A stretch of 64,000 nt of DNA from Cylicocyclus nassatus (lineage: Eukaryota > Nematoda > Chromadorea > Rhabditida > Strongylidae): positions 67,858,792 to 67,922,791 of the forward strand of contig CATQJL010000305.1 in assembly GCA_958299035.1 (NCBI GenBank), given 5' to 3'. The position numbers and the translations under genes are program-made. The notes below the pieces were generated by a model. The model had not been told where the DNA came from. It was given only the letters and a program-made list of their open reading frames with translations, and searched no databases. This document shows positions 1 to 9,912 of the stretch, piece after piece; within the stretch, counting starts at the first letter, position 1; every line of letters starts with the position of its first letter.

Positions 1-70
1 GGCCGAACCGGGATTCGAACCCGGGACCTCCGCACCCGAAGCGAGAATCATACCCCTAGACCATCCGGCC
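1..70 (-). pseudogene. tRNA-Pro-CGG: First copy: tRNA-Pro(CGG) with 1-nt anticodon-stem deletion, edge-truncated
   Basis: The discriminator position lies just outside the window. One base is missing where all other copies read 'cctctcgcaccc' (here 'cctccgcaccc'), removing A42 from GCGAG and breaking the U28-A42 region of the anticodon stem. The rest is canonical. No other copy has this change, so an assembly or sequencing error is possible. Confidence 0.75.
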
Positions 71-158
71 AACAGCGATTACAATAGCTCAGCTAACCAA
101 AATCAGTCGCAAGCGGCTGTATTTTGTAGGCTTTGCTTGCTCTCAGGTGCTGTAGTCT

Positions 159-163
159 AAAAA
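159..163 (-). terminator. RNA polymerase III T5 terminator (repeats at s-6..s-2 in nearly every unit)
   Basis: After discriminator C73 the minus strand reads A then TTTTT then AG. A T5 run one nucleotide past the 3' end is a strong Pol III terminator and means each unit can be an independent transcript with a very short trailer. It is preserved in all units except the four ahead of genes 40612, 42262, 47066 and 48394, where the run is T4. Confidence 0.9.
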
Positions 164-175
164 TGGGCCGAACCG

Positions 176-186
176 GGATTCGAACC
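176..186 (-). promoter_or_regulatory. Internal box B of a canonical copy (repeats in every unit at s+11..s+21)
   Basis: Minus-strand GGTTCGAATCC is a perfect match to the box B consensus GGTTCGANNCC. It lies in the T-arm and is intact in nearly all copies. Exceptions with a changed core are 19986 and 27557 (C56 to U), 63496 (A58 to G), 9583, 10410, 16027, 40612 and 42262 (changes or deletions on the 3' side). Variants at position 59 (2808, 5285, 8261, 40774, 41600, 42424, 43250) stay within the consensus. Confidence 0.88.
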
Positions 187-218
187 CGGGACCTCTCGCA
201 CCCGAAGCGAGAATCATA

Positions 219-229
219 CCCCTAGACCA
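219..229 (-). promoter_or_regulatory. Internal box A of a canonical copy (repeats in every class A unit at s+54..s+64)
   Basis: Minus-strand TGGTCTAGGGG (tRNA positions 8 to 18/19) fits the eukaryotic box A pattern TRGYNNARNNG bound by TFIIIC. In class B and C copies base 13 is missing, so the same element reads TGGTCAGGGG, one base short. That shifts A14 relative to the 5' half of the box and could weaken TFIIIC binding; this last point is inference. Confidence 0.85.
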
Positions 230-236
230 TCCGGCC

Positions 237-330
237 AACAGCGATTACAATAGCTCAGCTAACCAAAATCAGTCGCAAGCGGCTGTATTTTGTAGGCTTT
301 GCTTGCTCTCAGGTGCTGTAGTCTAAAAAT
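237..330. other. Representative 94-bp spacer between tRNA genes
   Basis: The spacer carries the 5' flank of one gene, the terminator of the next, and no second gene. Its variable sites are: cagC/Tg after the gene; aTAg or aTTg; 'gctcagc' or 'gctagc' (the latter an NheI site); ccA/Gaaa; 'ctctcaggtgctg' or 'ctcttaggtactg' (two changes always linked); and gTagtc or gCagtc (the latter creates a PstI site, ctgcag). An imperfect hairpin AGTCGC-AA-GCGGCT (271-284 here) is kept in nearly all units. I see no TATA-like upstream element that recurs. Spacer types are strongly but not perfectly linked to tRNA classes, so exchange has occurred inside units. Confidence 0.8.
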
Positions 331-827
331 GGGCCGAACCGGGATTCGAACCCGGGACCTCTCGCACCCGAAGCGAGAATCATACCCCTAGACCATCCGG
401 CCAACAGTGATTACAATTGCTCAGCTAACCGAAATCAGTCGCAAGCGGCTGTATTTTGTAGGCTTTGCTTGCTCTTAGGTACTGTAGTCTAAAAATGGGC
501 CGAACCGGGATTCGAACCCGGGACCTCTCGCACCCGAAGCGAGAATCATACCCCTAGACCATCCGGCCAACAGTGATTACAATTGCTCAGCTAACCGAAA
601 TCAGTCGCAAGCGGCTGTATTTTGTAGGCTTTGCTTGCTCTTAGGTACTGTAGTCTAAAAATGGGCCGAACCGGGATTCGAACCCGGGACCTCTCGCACC
701 CGAAGCGAGAATCATACCCCTAGACCATCCGGCCAACAGTGATTACAATTGCTAGCTAACCGAAATCAGTCGCAAGCGGCTGTATTTTGTAGGCTTTGCT
801 TGCTCTTAGGTACTGTAGTCTAAAAAT

Positions 828-898
828 GGGCCGAACCGGGATTCGAACCCGGGACCTCTCGCACCCGAAGCGAGATTCACACCCCTGACCATTCGGCC
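828..898 (-). pseudogene. tRNA-Pro-CGG: Representative class C copy (D-arm deletion plus U25A)
   Basis: Class C equals class B with one further change, 'gagattc' for 'gagaatc' on +, which is U25 to A. It removes the G10-U25 pair and leaves two D-stem pairs. There are 36 copies between 828 and 42920, often adjacent to class B or in pairs (18007/17843, 20645/20809, 22128/22292, 24592/24756, 25414/25578, 28216/28380). The linked changes show it arose from class B. Likely a degenerate gene, though anticodon arm, T-arm and terminator are intact. Confidence 0.75.
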
Positions 899-1488
899 AA
901 TAGTGATTACAATTGCTAGCTAACCGAAATCAGTCGCAAGCGGCTGTATTTTGTAGGCTTTGCTTGCTCTTAGGTACTGTAGTCTAAAAATGGGCCGAAC
1001 CGGGATTCGAACCCGGGACCTCTCGCACCCGAAGCGAGAACCATACCCCTAGACCATCCGGCCAACAGCGATTACAATAGCTCAGCTAACCAAAATCAGT
1101 CGCAAGCGGCTGTATTTTGTAGGCTTTGCTTGCTCTCAGGTGCTGTAGTCTAAAAATGGGCCGAACCGGGATTCGAACCCGGGACCTCTCGCACCCGAAG
1201 CGAGAATCATACCCCTAGACCATCCGGCCAACAGTGATTACAATTGCTCAGCTAACCGAAATCAGTCGCAAGCGGCTGTATTTTGTAGGCTTTGCTTGCT
1301 CTTAGGTACTGTAGTGTAAAAATGGGCCGAACCGGGATTCGAACCCGGGACCTCTCGCACCCGAAGCGAGAATCATACCCCTAGACCATCCGGCCAACAG
1401 TGATTACAATTGCTAGCTAACCGAAATCAGTCGCAAGCGGCTGTATTTTGTAGGCTTTGCTTGCTCTCAGGTGCTGTAGTCTAAAAAT

Positions 1489-1559
1489 GGGCCGAACCGG
1501 GATTCGAACCCGGGACCTCTCGCACCCGAAGCGAGAATCACACCCCTGACCATTCGGCC
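1489..1559 (-). tRNA. tRNA-Pro-CGG: Representative class B copy (D-arm deletion)
   Basis: This 71-nt body has three linked differences from class A. Base 13 is deleted ('ccctgacc' for 'ccctagacc' on +). A21, which normally contacts the U8-A14 pair, is G. G6 is A, which turns the G6-U67 wobble into an A6-U67 pair. The acceptor stem is therefore slightly stronger while the D-arm and box A are altered. It is always followed by the 'aatag' flank and the 'gctagc' spacer. There are 58 copies in the window, all left of 43.75 kb. Whether they are expressed or charged cannot be told; I regard them as probably impaired but not clearly dead. Confidence 0.85.
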
Positions 1560-2148
1560 AATAGTGATTACAATTGCTAGCTAACCGAAATCAGTCGCAA
1601 GCGGCTGTATTTTGTAGGCTTTGCTTGCTCTTAGGTACTGTAGTCTAAAAATGGGCCGAACCGGGATTCGAACCCGGGACCTCTCGCACCCGAAGCGAGA
1701 ATCACACCCCTGACCATTCGGCCAATAGTGATTACAATTGCTAGCTAACCGAAATCAGTCGCAAGCGGCTGTATTTTGTAGGCTTTGCTTGCTCTTAGGT
1801 ACTGTAGTCTAAAAATGGGCCGAACCGGGATTCGAACCCGGGACCTCTCGCACCCGAAGCGAGAATCATACCCCTAGACCATCCGGCCAACAGCGATTAC
1901 AATAGCTCAGCTAACCAAAATCAGTCGCAAGCGGCTGTATTTTGTAGGCTTTGCTTGCTCTCAGGTGCTGTAGTCTAAAAATGGGCCGAACCGGGATTCG
2001 AACCCGGGACCTCTCGCACCCGAAGCGAGAATCATACCCCTAGACCATCCGGCCAACAGTGATTACAATTGCTCAGCTAACCGAAATCAGTCGCAAGCGG
2101 CTGTATTTTGTAGGCTTTGCTTGCTCTTAGGTACTGTAGTCTAAAAAT

Positions 2149-2220
2149 GGGCCGAACCGGGATTCGAACTCGGGACCTCTCGCACCCGAAGCGAGAATCA
2201 TACCCCTAGACCATCCGGCC
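2149..2220 (-). tRNA. tRNA-Pro-CGG: Class A copy with G52A in the T-stem
   Basis: 'gaactcggg' replaces 'gaacccggg' on +, so G52 becomes A opposite C62. Its partner in the next 15-unit repeat, at 4626, keeps this change and adds more, showing the order of mutation. Confidence 0.85.
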
Positions 2221-2641
2221 AACAGTGATTACAATTGCTAGCTAACCGAAATCAGTCGCAAGCGGCTGTATTTTGTAGGCTTTGCTTGCTCTCAGGTGCT
2301 GTAGTCTAAAAATGGGCCGAACCGGGATTCGAACCCGGGACCTCTCGCACCCGAAGCGAGAATCACACCCCTGACCATTCGGCCAATAGTGATTACAATT
2401 GCTAGCTAACCGAAATCAGTCGCAAGCGGCTGTATTTTGTAGGCTTTGCTTGCTCTTAGGTACTGTAGTCTAAAAATGGGCCGAACCGGGATTCGAACCC
2501 GGGACCTCTCGCACCCGAAGCGAGATTCACACCCCTGACCATTCGGCCAATAGTGATTACAATTGCTAGCTAACCGAAATCAGTCGCAAGCGGCTGTATT
2601 TTGTAGGCTTTGCTTGCTCTTAGGTACTGTAGTCTAAAAAT

Positions 2642-2713
2642 GGGCCGAACCGGGATTCGAACCCGGGACCTCTCGCACCCGAAGCGAGAATCATACCCCT
2701 AGACCATCCGGCA
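2642..2713 (-). tRNA. tRNA-Pro-CGG: Representative class T copy (G1 to U)
   Basis: The + strand reads 'ccggcaaacag' where class A has 'ccggccaacag'. The first tRNA base becomes U, giving a U1-C72 mismatch at the RNase P cleavage site and end of the acceptor stem. Everything else is class A, including box A, box B and the T5 terminator. The usual flank is 'gatcacaatagctcag'. There are 44 such copies plus 12 T* copies with the 'gattacaattg' flank; the last is at 50054. A mature tRNA with a 1-72 mismatch may be processed or charged less well; that is inference. Confidence 0.85.
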
Positions 2714-4625
2714 AACAGTGATCACAATAGCTCAGCTAACCAAAATCAGTCGCAAGCGGCTGTATTTTGTAGGCTTTGCTTGCTCTTAGGTACTGTAGTC
2801 TAAAAATGGGCCGAACCGGGAGTCGAACCCGGGTCCTCTCGCACCCGAAGCGAGAATCATACCCCTAGACCATCCGGCCAACAGCGATTACAATAGCTCA
2901 GCTAGCCAAAATCAGTCGCAAGCGGCTGTATTTTGTAGGCTTTGCTTGCTCTCAGGTGCTGTAGTCTAAAAATGGGCCGAACCGGGATTCGAACCCGGGA
3001 CCTCTCGCACCCGAAGCGAGAATCATACCCCTAGACCATCCGGCCAACAGTGATTACAATTGCTCAGCTAACCGAAATCAGTCGCAAGCGGCTGTATTTT
3101 GTAGGCTTTGCTTGCTCTTAGGTACTGTAGTCTAAAAATGGGCCGAACCGGGATTCGAACCCGGGACCTCTCGCACCCGAAGCGAGAATCATACCCCTAG
3201 ACCATCCGGCCAACAGTGATTACAATTGCTAGCTAACCGAAATCAGTCGCAAGCGGCTGTATTTTGTAGGCTTTGCTTGCTCTTAGGTACTGTAGTCTAA
3301 AAATGGGCCGAACCGGGATTCGAACCCGGGACCTCTCGCACCCGAAGCGAGATTCACACCCCTGACCATTCGGCCAATAGTGATTACAATTGCTAGCTAA
3401 CCGAAATCAGTCGCAAGCGGCTGTATTTTGTAGGCTTTGCTTGCTCTTAGGTACTGTAGTCTAAAAATGGGCCGAACCGGGATTCGAACCCGGGACCTCT
3501 CGCACCCGAAGCGAGAACCATACCCCTAGACCATCCGGCCAACAGCGATTACAATAGCTCAGCTAACCAAAATCAGTCGCAAGCGGCTGTATTTTGTAGG
3601 CTTTGCTTGCTCTCAGGAGCTGTAGTCTAAAAATGGGCCGAACCGGGATTCGAACCCGGGACCTCTCGCACCCGAAGCGAGAATCATACCCCTAGACCAT
3701 CCGGCCAACAGTGATTACAATTGCTCAGCTAACCGAAATCAGTCGCAAGCGGCTGTATTTTGTAGGCTTTGCTTGCTCTTAGGTACTGTAGTCTAAAAAT
3801 GGGCCGAACCGGGATTCGAACCCGGGACCTCTCGCACCCGAAGCGAGAATCATACCCCTAGACCATCCGGCCAACAGTGATTACAATTGCTAGCTAACCG
3901 AAATCAGTCGCAAGCGGCTGTATTTTGTAGGCTTTGCTTGCTCTCAGGTGCTGTAGTCTAAAAATGGGCCGAACCGGGATTCGAACCCGGGACCTCTCGC
4001 ACCCGAAGCGAGAATCACACCCCTGACCATTCGGCCAATAGTGATTACAATTGCTAGCTAACCGAAATCAGTCGCAAGCGGCTGTATTTTGTAGGCTTTG
4101 CTTGCTCTTAGGTACTGTAGTCTAAAAATGGGCCGAACCGGGATTCGAACCCGGGACCTCTCGCACCCGAAGCGAGAATCACACCCCTGACCATTCGGCC
4201 AATAGTGACTACAATTGCTAGCTAACCGAAATCAGTCGCAAGCGGCTGTATTTTGTAGGCTTTGCTTGCTCTTAGGTACTGTAGTCTAAAAATGGGCCGA
4301 ACCGGGATTCGAACCCGGGACCTCTCGCACCCGAAGCGAGAATCATACCCCTAGACCATCCGGCCAACAGCGATTACAATAGCTCAGCTAACCAAAATCA
4401 GTCGCAAGCGGCTGTATTTTGTAGGCTTTGCTTGCTCTCAGGTGCTGTAGTCTAAAAATGGGCCGAACCGGGATTCGAACCCGGGACCTCTCGCACCCGA
4501 AGCGAGAATCATACCCCTAGACCATCCGGCCAACAGTGATTACAATTGCTCAGCTAACCGAAATCAGTCGCAAGCGGCTGTATTTTGTAGGCTTTGCTTG
4601 CTCTTAGGTACTGTAGTCTAAAAAT

Positions 4626-4697
4626 GGGCCGAACCGGGATTCGAACTCGTTACCTCTCGCACCCGAAGCGAGAATCATACCCCTAGACCATCCGGCC
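4626..4697 (-). pseudogene. tRNA-Pro-CGG: Copy with three T-stem and variable-loop substitutions
   Basis: The + strand reads 'gaactcgttacc'. Relative to class A this gives G52A, C49A and C48A, leaving a T-stem with two mismatches and losing the G15-C48 tertiary pair. It sits exactly 2477 bp right of copy 2149, which has G52A only, so the two other changes came after the 15-unit duplication. Probably non-functional. Confidence 0.75.
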
Positions 4698-4954
4698 AAC
4701 AGTGATTACAATTGCTAGCTAACCGAAATCAGTCGCAAGCGGCTGTATTTTGTAGGCTTTGCTTGCTCTCAGGTGCTGTAGTCTAAAAATGGGCCGAACC
4801 GGGATTCGAACCCGGGACCTCTCGCACCCGAAGCGAGAATCACACCCCTGACCATTCGGCCAATAGTGATTACAATTGCTAGCTAACCGAAATCAGTCGC
4901 AAGCGGCTGTATTTTGTAGGCTTTGCTTGCTCTTAGGTACTGTAGTCTAAAAAT

Positions 4955-5025
4955 GGGCCGATCCGGGATTCGAACCCGGGACCTCTCGCACCCGAAGCGA
5001 GATTCACACCCCTGACCATTCGGCC
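4955..5025 (-). pseudogene. tRNA-Pro-CGG: Class C copy with U66A
   Basis: 'gggccgatccggg' replaces 'gggccgaaccggg', making an A7-A66 mismatch at the base of the acceptor stem in addition to the class C D-arm defects. Its partner at 2478 lacks this change. Confidence 0.75.
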
Positions 5026-5946
5026 AATAGTGATTACAATTGCTAGCTAACCGAAATCAGTCGCAAGCGGCTGTATTTTGTAGGCTTTGCTTGCTCTTAG
5101 GTACTGTAGTCTAAAAATGGGCCGAACCGGGATTCGAACCCGGGACCTCTCGCACCCGAAGCGAGAATCATACCCCTAGACCATCCGGCAAACAGTGATC
5201 ACAATAGCTCAGCTAACCAAAATCAGTCGCAAGCGGCTGTATTTTGTAGGCTTTGCTTGCTCTTAGGTACTGTAGTCTAAAAATGGGCCGAACCGGGAGT
5301 CGAACCCGGGTCCTCTCGCACCCGAAGCGAGAATCATACCCCTAGACCATCCGGCCAACAGCGATTACAATAGCTCAGCTAACCAAAATCAGTCGCAAGC
5401 GGCTGTATTTTGTAGGCTTTGCTTGCTCTCAGGTGCTGTAGTCTAAAAATGGGCCGAACCGGGATTCGAACCCGGGACCTCTCGCACCCGAAGCGAGAAT
5501 CACACCCCTGACCATTCGGCCAATAGTGATTACAATTGCTAGCTAACCGAAATCAGTCGCAAGCGGCTGTATTTTGTAGGCTTTGCTTGCTCTTAGGTAC
5601 TGTAGTCTAAAAATGGGCCGAACCGGGATTCGAACCCGGGACCTCTCGCACCCGAAGCGAGAATCATACCCCTAGACCATCCGGCAAACAGTGATCACAA
5701 TAGCTCAGCTAACCAAAATCAGTCGCAAGCGGCTGTATTTTGTAGGCTTTGCTTGCTCTTAGGTACTGTAGTCTAAAAATGGGCCGAACCGGGATTCGAA
5801 CCCGGGACCTCTCGCACCCGAAGCGAGAATCATACCCCTAGACCATCCGGCCAACAGCGATTACAATAGCTCAGCTAACCAAAATCAGTCGCAAGCGGCT
5901 GTATTTTGTAGGCTTTGCTTGCTCTCAGGTGCTGTAGTCTAAAAAT

Positions 5947-7930
5947 GGGCCGAACCGGGATTCGAACCCGGGACCTCTCGCACCCGAAGCGAGAATCACA
6001 CCCCTGACCATTCGGCCAATAGTGATTACAATTGCTAGCTAACCGAAATCAGTCGCAAGCGGCTGTATTTTGTAGGCTTTGCTTGCTCTTAGGTACTGTA
6101 GTCTAAAAATGGGCCGAACCGGGATTCGAACCCGGGACCTCTCGCACCCGAAGCGAGAATCATACCCCTAGACCATCCGGCAAACAGTGATCACAATAGC
6201 TCAGCTAACCAAAATCAGTCGCAAGCGGCTGTATTTTGTAGGCTTTGCTTGCTCTTAGGTACTGTAGTCTAAAAATGGGCCGAACCGGGATTCGAACCCG
6301 GGACCTCTCGCACCCGAAGCGAGAATCATACCCCTAGACCATCCGGCCAACAGCGATTACAATAGCTCAGCTAACCAAAATCAGTCGCAAGCGGCTGTAT
6401 TTTGTAGGCTTTGCTTCCTCTCAGGTGCTGTAGTCTAAAAATGGGCCGAACCGGGATTCGAACCCGGGACCTCTCGCACCCGAAGCGAGAATCATACCCC
6501 TAGACCATCCGGCCAACAGTGATTACAATAGCTCAGCTAACCAAAATCAGTCGCAAGCGGCTGTATTTTGTAGGCTTTGCTTGCTCTCAGGTGCTGTAGT
6601 CTAAAAATGGGCCGAACCGGGATTCGAACCCGGGACCTCTCGCACCCGAAGCGAGAATCACACCCCTGACCATTCGGCCAATAGTGATTACAATTGCTAG
6701 CTAACCGAAATCAGTCGCAAGCGGCTGTATTTTGTAGGCTTTGCTTGCTCTTAGGTACTGTAGTCTAAAAATGGGCCGAACCGGGATTCGAACCCGGGAC
6801 CTCTCGCACCCGAAGCGAGAATCATACCCCTAGACCATCCGGCAAACAGTGATCACAATAGCTCAGCTAACCAAAATCAGTCGCAAGCGGCTGTATTTTG
6901 TAGGCTTTGCTTGCTCTTAGGTACTGTAGTCTAAAAATGGGCCGAACCGGGATTCGAACCCGGGACCTCTCGCACCCGAAGCGAGAATCATACCCCTAGA
7001 CCATCCGGCCAACAGCGATTACAATAGCTCAGCTAACCAAAATCAGTCGCAAGCGGCTGTATTTTGTAGGCTTTGCTTGCTCTCAGGTGCTGTAGTCTAA
7101 AAATGGGCCGAACCGGGATTCGAACCCGGGACCTCTCGCACCCGAAGCGAGAATCACACCCCTGACCATTCGGCCAATAGTGATTACAATTGCTAGCTAA
7201 CCGAAATCAGTCGCAAGCGGCTGTATTTTGTAGGCTTTGCTTGCTCTTAGGTACTGTAGTCTAAAAATGGGCCGAACCGGGATTCGAACCCGGGACCTCT
7301 CGCACCCGAAGCGAGAATCATACCCCTAGACCATCCGGCAAACAGTGATCACAATAGCTCAGCTAACCAAAATCAGTCGCAAGCGGCTGTATTTTGTAGG
7401 CTTTGCTTGCTCTTAGGTACTGTAGTCTAAAAATGGGCCGAACCGGGATTCGAACCCGGGACCTCTCGCACCCGAAGCGAGAATCATACCCCTAGACCAT
7501 CCGGCCAACAGCGATTACAATAGCTCAGCTAACCAAAATCAGTCGCAAGCGGCTGTATTTTGTAGGCTTTGCTTCCTCTCAGGTGCTGTAGTCTAAAAAT
7601 GGGCCGAACCGGGATTCGAACCCGGGACCTCTCGCACCCGAAGCGAGAATCATACCCCTAGACCATCCGGCCAACAGTGATTACAATAGCTCAGCTAACC
7701 AAAATCAGTCGCAAGCGGCTGTATTTTGTAGGCTTTGCTTGCTCTCAGGTGCTGTAGTCTAAAAATGGGCCGAACCGGGATTCGAACCCGGGACCTCTCG
7801 CACCCGAAGCGAGAATCACACCCCTGACCATTCGGCCAATAGTGATTACAATTGCTAGCTAACCGAAATCAGTCGCAAGCGGCTGTATTTTGTAGGCTTT
7901 GCTTGCTCTTAGGTACTGTAGTCTAAAAAT
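5947..7930. repeat. Seven-unit-offset repeat (1158 bp) inside the B-T-A region
   Basis: Units 5947-6772 (B T A A B) match 7105-7930; the spacer change 'gcttcctctc' after 6277 and 7435 is the private marker, 1158 bp apart. Confidence 0.85.
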
Positions 7931-9582
7931 GGGCCGAACCGGGATTCGAACCCGGGACCTCTCGCACCCGAAGCGAGATTCACACCCCTGACCATTCGGC
8001 CAATAGTGATTACAATTGCTAGCTAACCGAAATCAGTCGCAAGCGGCTGTATTTTGTAGGCTTTGCTTGCTCTTAGGTACTGTAGTCTAAAAATGGGCCG
8101 AACCGGGATTCGAACCCGGGACCTCTCGCACCCGAAGCGAGAATCATACCCCTAGACCATCCGGCAAACAGTGATCACAATAGCTCAGCTAACCAAAATC
8201 AGTCGCAAGCGGCTGTATTTTGTAGGCTTTGCTTGCTCTTAGGTACTGTAGTCTAAAAATGGGCCGAACCGGGAGTCGAACCCGGGTCCTCTCGCACCCG
8301 AAGCGAGAATCATACCCCTAGACCATCCGGCCAACAGCGATTACAATAGCTCAGCTAACCAAAATCAGTCGCAAGCGGCTGTATTTTGTAGGCTTTGCTT
8401 GCTCTCAGGTGCTGTAGTCTAAAAATGGGCCGAACCGGGATTCGAACCCGGGACCTCTCGCACCCGAAGCGAGAATCACACCCCTGACCATTCGGCCAAT
8501 AGTGATTACAATTGCTAGCTAACCGAAATCAGTCGCAAGCGGCTGTATTTTGTAGGCTTTGCTTGCTCTTAGGTACTGTAGTCTAAAAATGGGCCGAACC
8601 GGGATTCGAACCCGGGACCTCTCGCACCCGAAGCGAGAATCATACCCCTAGACCATCCGGCAAACAGTGATCACAATAGCTCAGCTAACCAAAATCAGTC
8701 GCAAGCGGCTGTATTTTGTAGGCTTTGCTTGCTCTTAGGTACTGTAGTCTAAAAATGGGCCGAACCGGGATTCGAACCCGGGACCTCTCGCACCCGAAGC
8801 GAGAATCACACCCCTGACCATTCGGCCAATAGTGATTACAATTGCTAGCTAACCGAAATCAGTCGCAAGCGGCTGTATTTTGTAGGCTTTGCTTGCTCTT
8901 AGGTACTGTAGTCTAAAAATGGGCCGAACCGGGATTCGAACCCGGGACCTCTCGCACCCGAAGCGAGAATCATACCCCTAGACCATCCGGCAAACAGTGA
9001 TCACAATAGCTCAGCTAACCAAAATCAGTCGCAAGCGGCTGTATTTTGTAGGCTTTGCTTGCTCTTAGGTACTGTAGTCTAAAAATGGGCCGAACCGGGA
9101 TTCGAACCCGGGACCTCTCGCACCCGAAGCGAGAATCATACCCCTAGACCATCCGGCAAACAGTGATCACAATAGCTCAGCTAACCAAAATCAGTCGCAA
9201 GCGGCTGTATTTTGTAGGCTTTGCTTGCTCTTAGGTACTGTAGTCTAAAAATGGGCCGAACCGGGATTCGAACCCGGGACCTCTCGCACCCGAAGCGAGA
9301 ATCATACCCCTAGACCATCCGGCCAACAGCGATTACAATAGCTCAGCTAACCAAAATCAGTCGCAAGCGGCTGTATTTTGTAGGCTTTGCTTGCTCTCAG
9401 GTGCTGTAGTCTAAAAATGGGCCGAACCGGGATTCGAACCCGGGACCTCTCGCACCCGAAGCGAGAATCACACCCCTGACCATTCGGCCAATAGTGATTA
9501 CAATTGCTAGCTAACCGAAATCAGTCGCAAGCGGCTGTATTTTGTAGGCTTTGCTTGCTCTTAGGTACTGTAGTCTAAAAAT

Positions 9583-9653
9583 GGGCCGAACCTGAATTCG
9601 AACCCGGGACCTCTCGCACCCGAAGCGAGATTCACACCCCTGACCATTCGGCC
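9583..9653 (-). pseudogene. tRNA-Pro-CGG: Class C copy with damaged T-stem
   Basis: 'cctgaattcg' replaces 'ccgggattcg' on +, changing C61 to U and C63 to A, so two T-stem pairs and the 3' end of box B are lost on top of the class C D-arm changes. The flank also has 'gtggttac' and the spacer 'gtacgctttg'. It is among the most diverged copies in the left half. Confidence 0.8.
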
Positions 9654-9912
9654 AATAGTGGTTACAATTGCTAGCTAACCGAAATCAGTCGCAAGCGGCT
9701 GTATTTTGTACGCTTTGCTTGCTCTTAGGTACTGTAGTCTAAAAATGGGCCGAACCGGGATTCGAACCCGGGACCTCTCGCACCCGAAGCGAGAATCATA
9801 CCCCTAGACCATCCGGCAAACAGTGATCACAATAGCTCAGCTAACCAAAATCAGTCGCAAGCGGCTGTATTTTGTAGGCTTTGCTTGCTCTTAGGTACTG
9901 TAGTCTAAAAAT

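Larger units (their letters stand above)
165..236 (-). tRNA. tRNA-Pro-CGG: Representative canonical class A tRNA-Pro (anticodon CGG)
   Basis: On the minus strand the body folds as a full cloverleaf. The acceptor stem is GGCCGGA with TTCGGCC (six Watson-Crick pairs and one G6-U67 wobble). The D-arm stem is GUC/GAU with G10-U25. The anticodon stem is CTCGC/GCGAG with loop TTCGGGT, so the anticodon is CGG (+ strand 202-204). The variable loop is AGGTC. The T-stem is CCGGG/CCCGG with loop TTCGAAT. Discriminator C73 and the G-rich D loop (AGGGG) agree with eukaryotic, especially animal, tRNA-Pro. There is no intron, and CCA is not encoded: C73 is followed by A and TTTTT. CGG should decode the proline codon CCG only. 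About 177 copies match this sequence with no difference I noticed. The identity is secure; which copies are expressed is not visible. Confidence 0.97.
1..5450 (-). tRNA. tRNA-Pro-CGG: Array block I: 33 tRNA-Pro(CGG) copies
   Basis: Unit starts and classes: 0 A (partial), 165 A, 331 A, 497 A, 663 A, 828 C, 992 A, 1158 A, 1324 A, 1489 B, 1653 B, 1817 A, 1983 A, 2149 A, 2314 B, 2478 C, 2642 T, 2808 A, 2974 A, 3140 A, 3305 C, 3469 A, 3635 A, 3801 A, 3966 B, 4130 B, 4294 A, 4460 A, 4626 A, 4791 B, 4955 C, 5119 T, 5285 A. Copies 992 and 3469 carry A24 to G (still a U-G pair). 2808 and 5285 carry A59 to C and U47 to A. Units 497-2973 and 2974-5450 match class for class over 15 positions. Confidence 0.93.
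497..5450. repeat. 15-unit higher-order repeat, 2477 bp, two tandem copies
   Basis: Units 497-2973 and 2974-5450 have the same class at all 15 positions (A A C A A A B B A A A B C T A). Shared private markers: 'gagaacc' (1041 and 3518), 'gaactcg' (2149 and 4626) and 'gggagtcg' (2821 and 5298), all 2477 bp apart. Later differences include extra changes at 4626, U66A at 4955 and 'gctagccaaaatc' after 2808. Confidence 0.92.
4791..8756. repeat. Six-unit block repeated with offset 2976 bp
   Basis: Units 4791-5780 (B C T A B T) match 7767-8756 in class and order; the A59C/U47A gene (5285 and 8261) is the private marker. This links block I to block II. Confidence 0.8.
5451..9912 (-). tRNA. tRNA-Pro-CGG: Array block II: 27 copies built mainly on a B-T-A trimer
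   Basis: Unit starts: 5451 B, 5615 T, 5781 A, 5947 B, 6111 T, 6277 A, 6443 A, 6609 B, 6773 T, 6939 A, 7105 B, 7269 T, 7435 A, 7601 A, 7767 B, 7931 C, 8095 T, 8261 A, 8427 B, 8591 T, 8757 B, 8921 T, 9087 T, 9253 A, 9419 B, 9583 C, 9747 T. Only about one third are class A. The A members mostly carry the 'cagcgattacaatagctcag' flank. The order B then T then A recurs with a 496-bp period (164+166+166). Copies 6277 and 7435 share the private spacer change 'gcttcctctc'; copy 8261 repeats the A59C/U47A variant seen at 2808 and 5285. Confidence 0.92.

Noticed and set aside
249..270. A second, plus-strand tRNA suggested by 'atagctcagctaacc' in the spacer, which resembles a D-arm/box A
   Set aside because: The stretch has no matching acceptor stem, anticodon arm or box B downstream on the plus strand, and it is altered to 'gctagc' or 'catct' in many units.
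828..898. Class B/C copies as a different amino-acid tRNA
   Set aside because: The anticodon loop remains TTCGGGT and C73 is kept, so they are variants of the same tRNA-Pro(CGG), not a new isotype.
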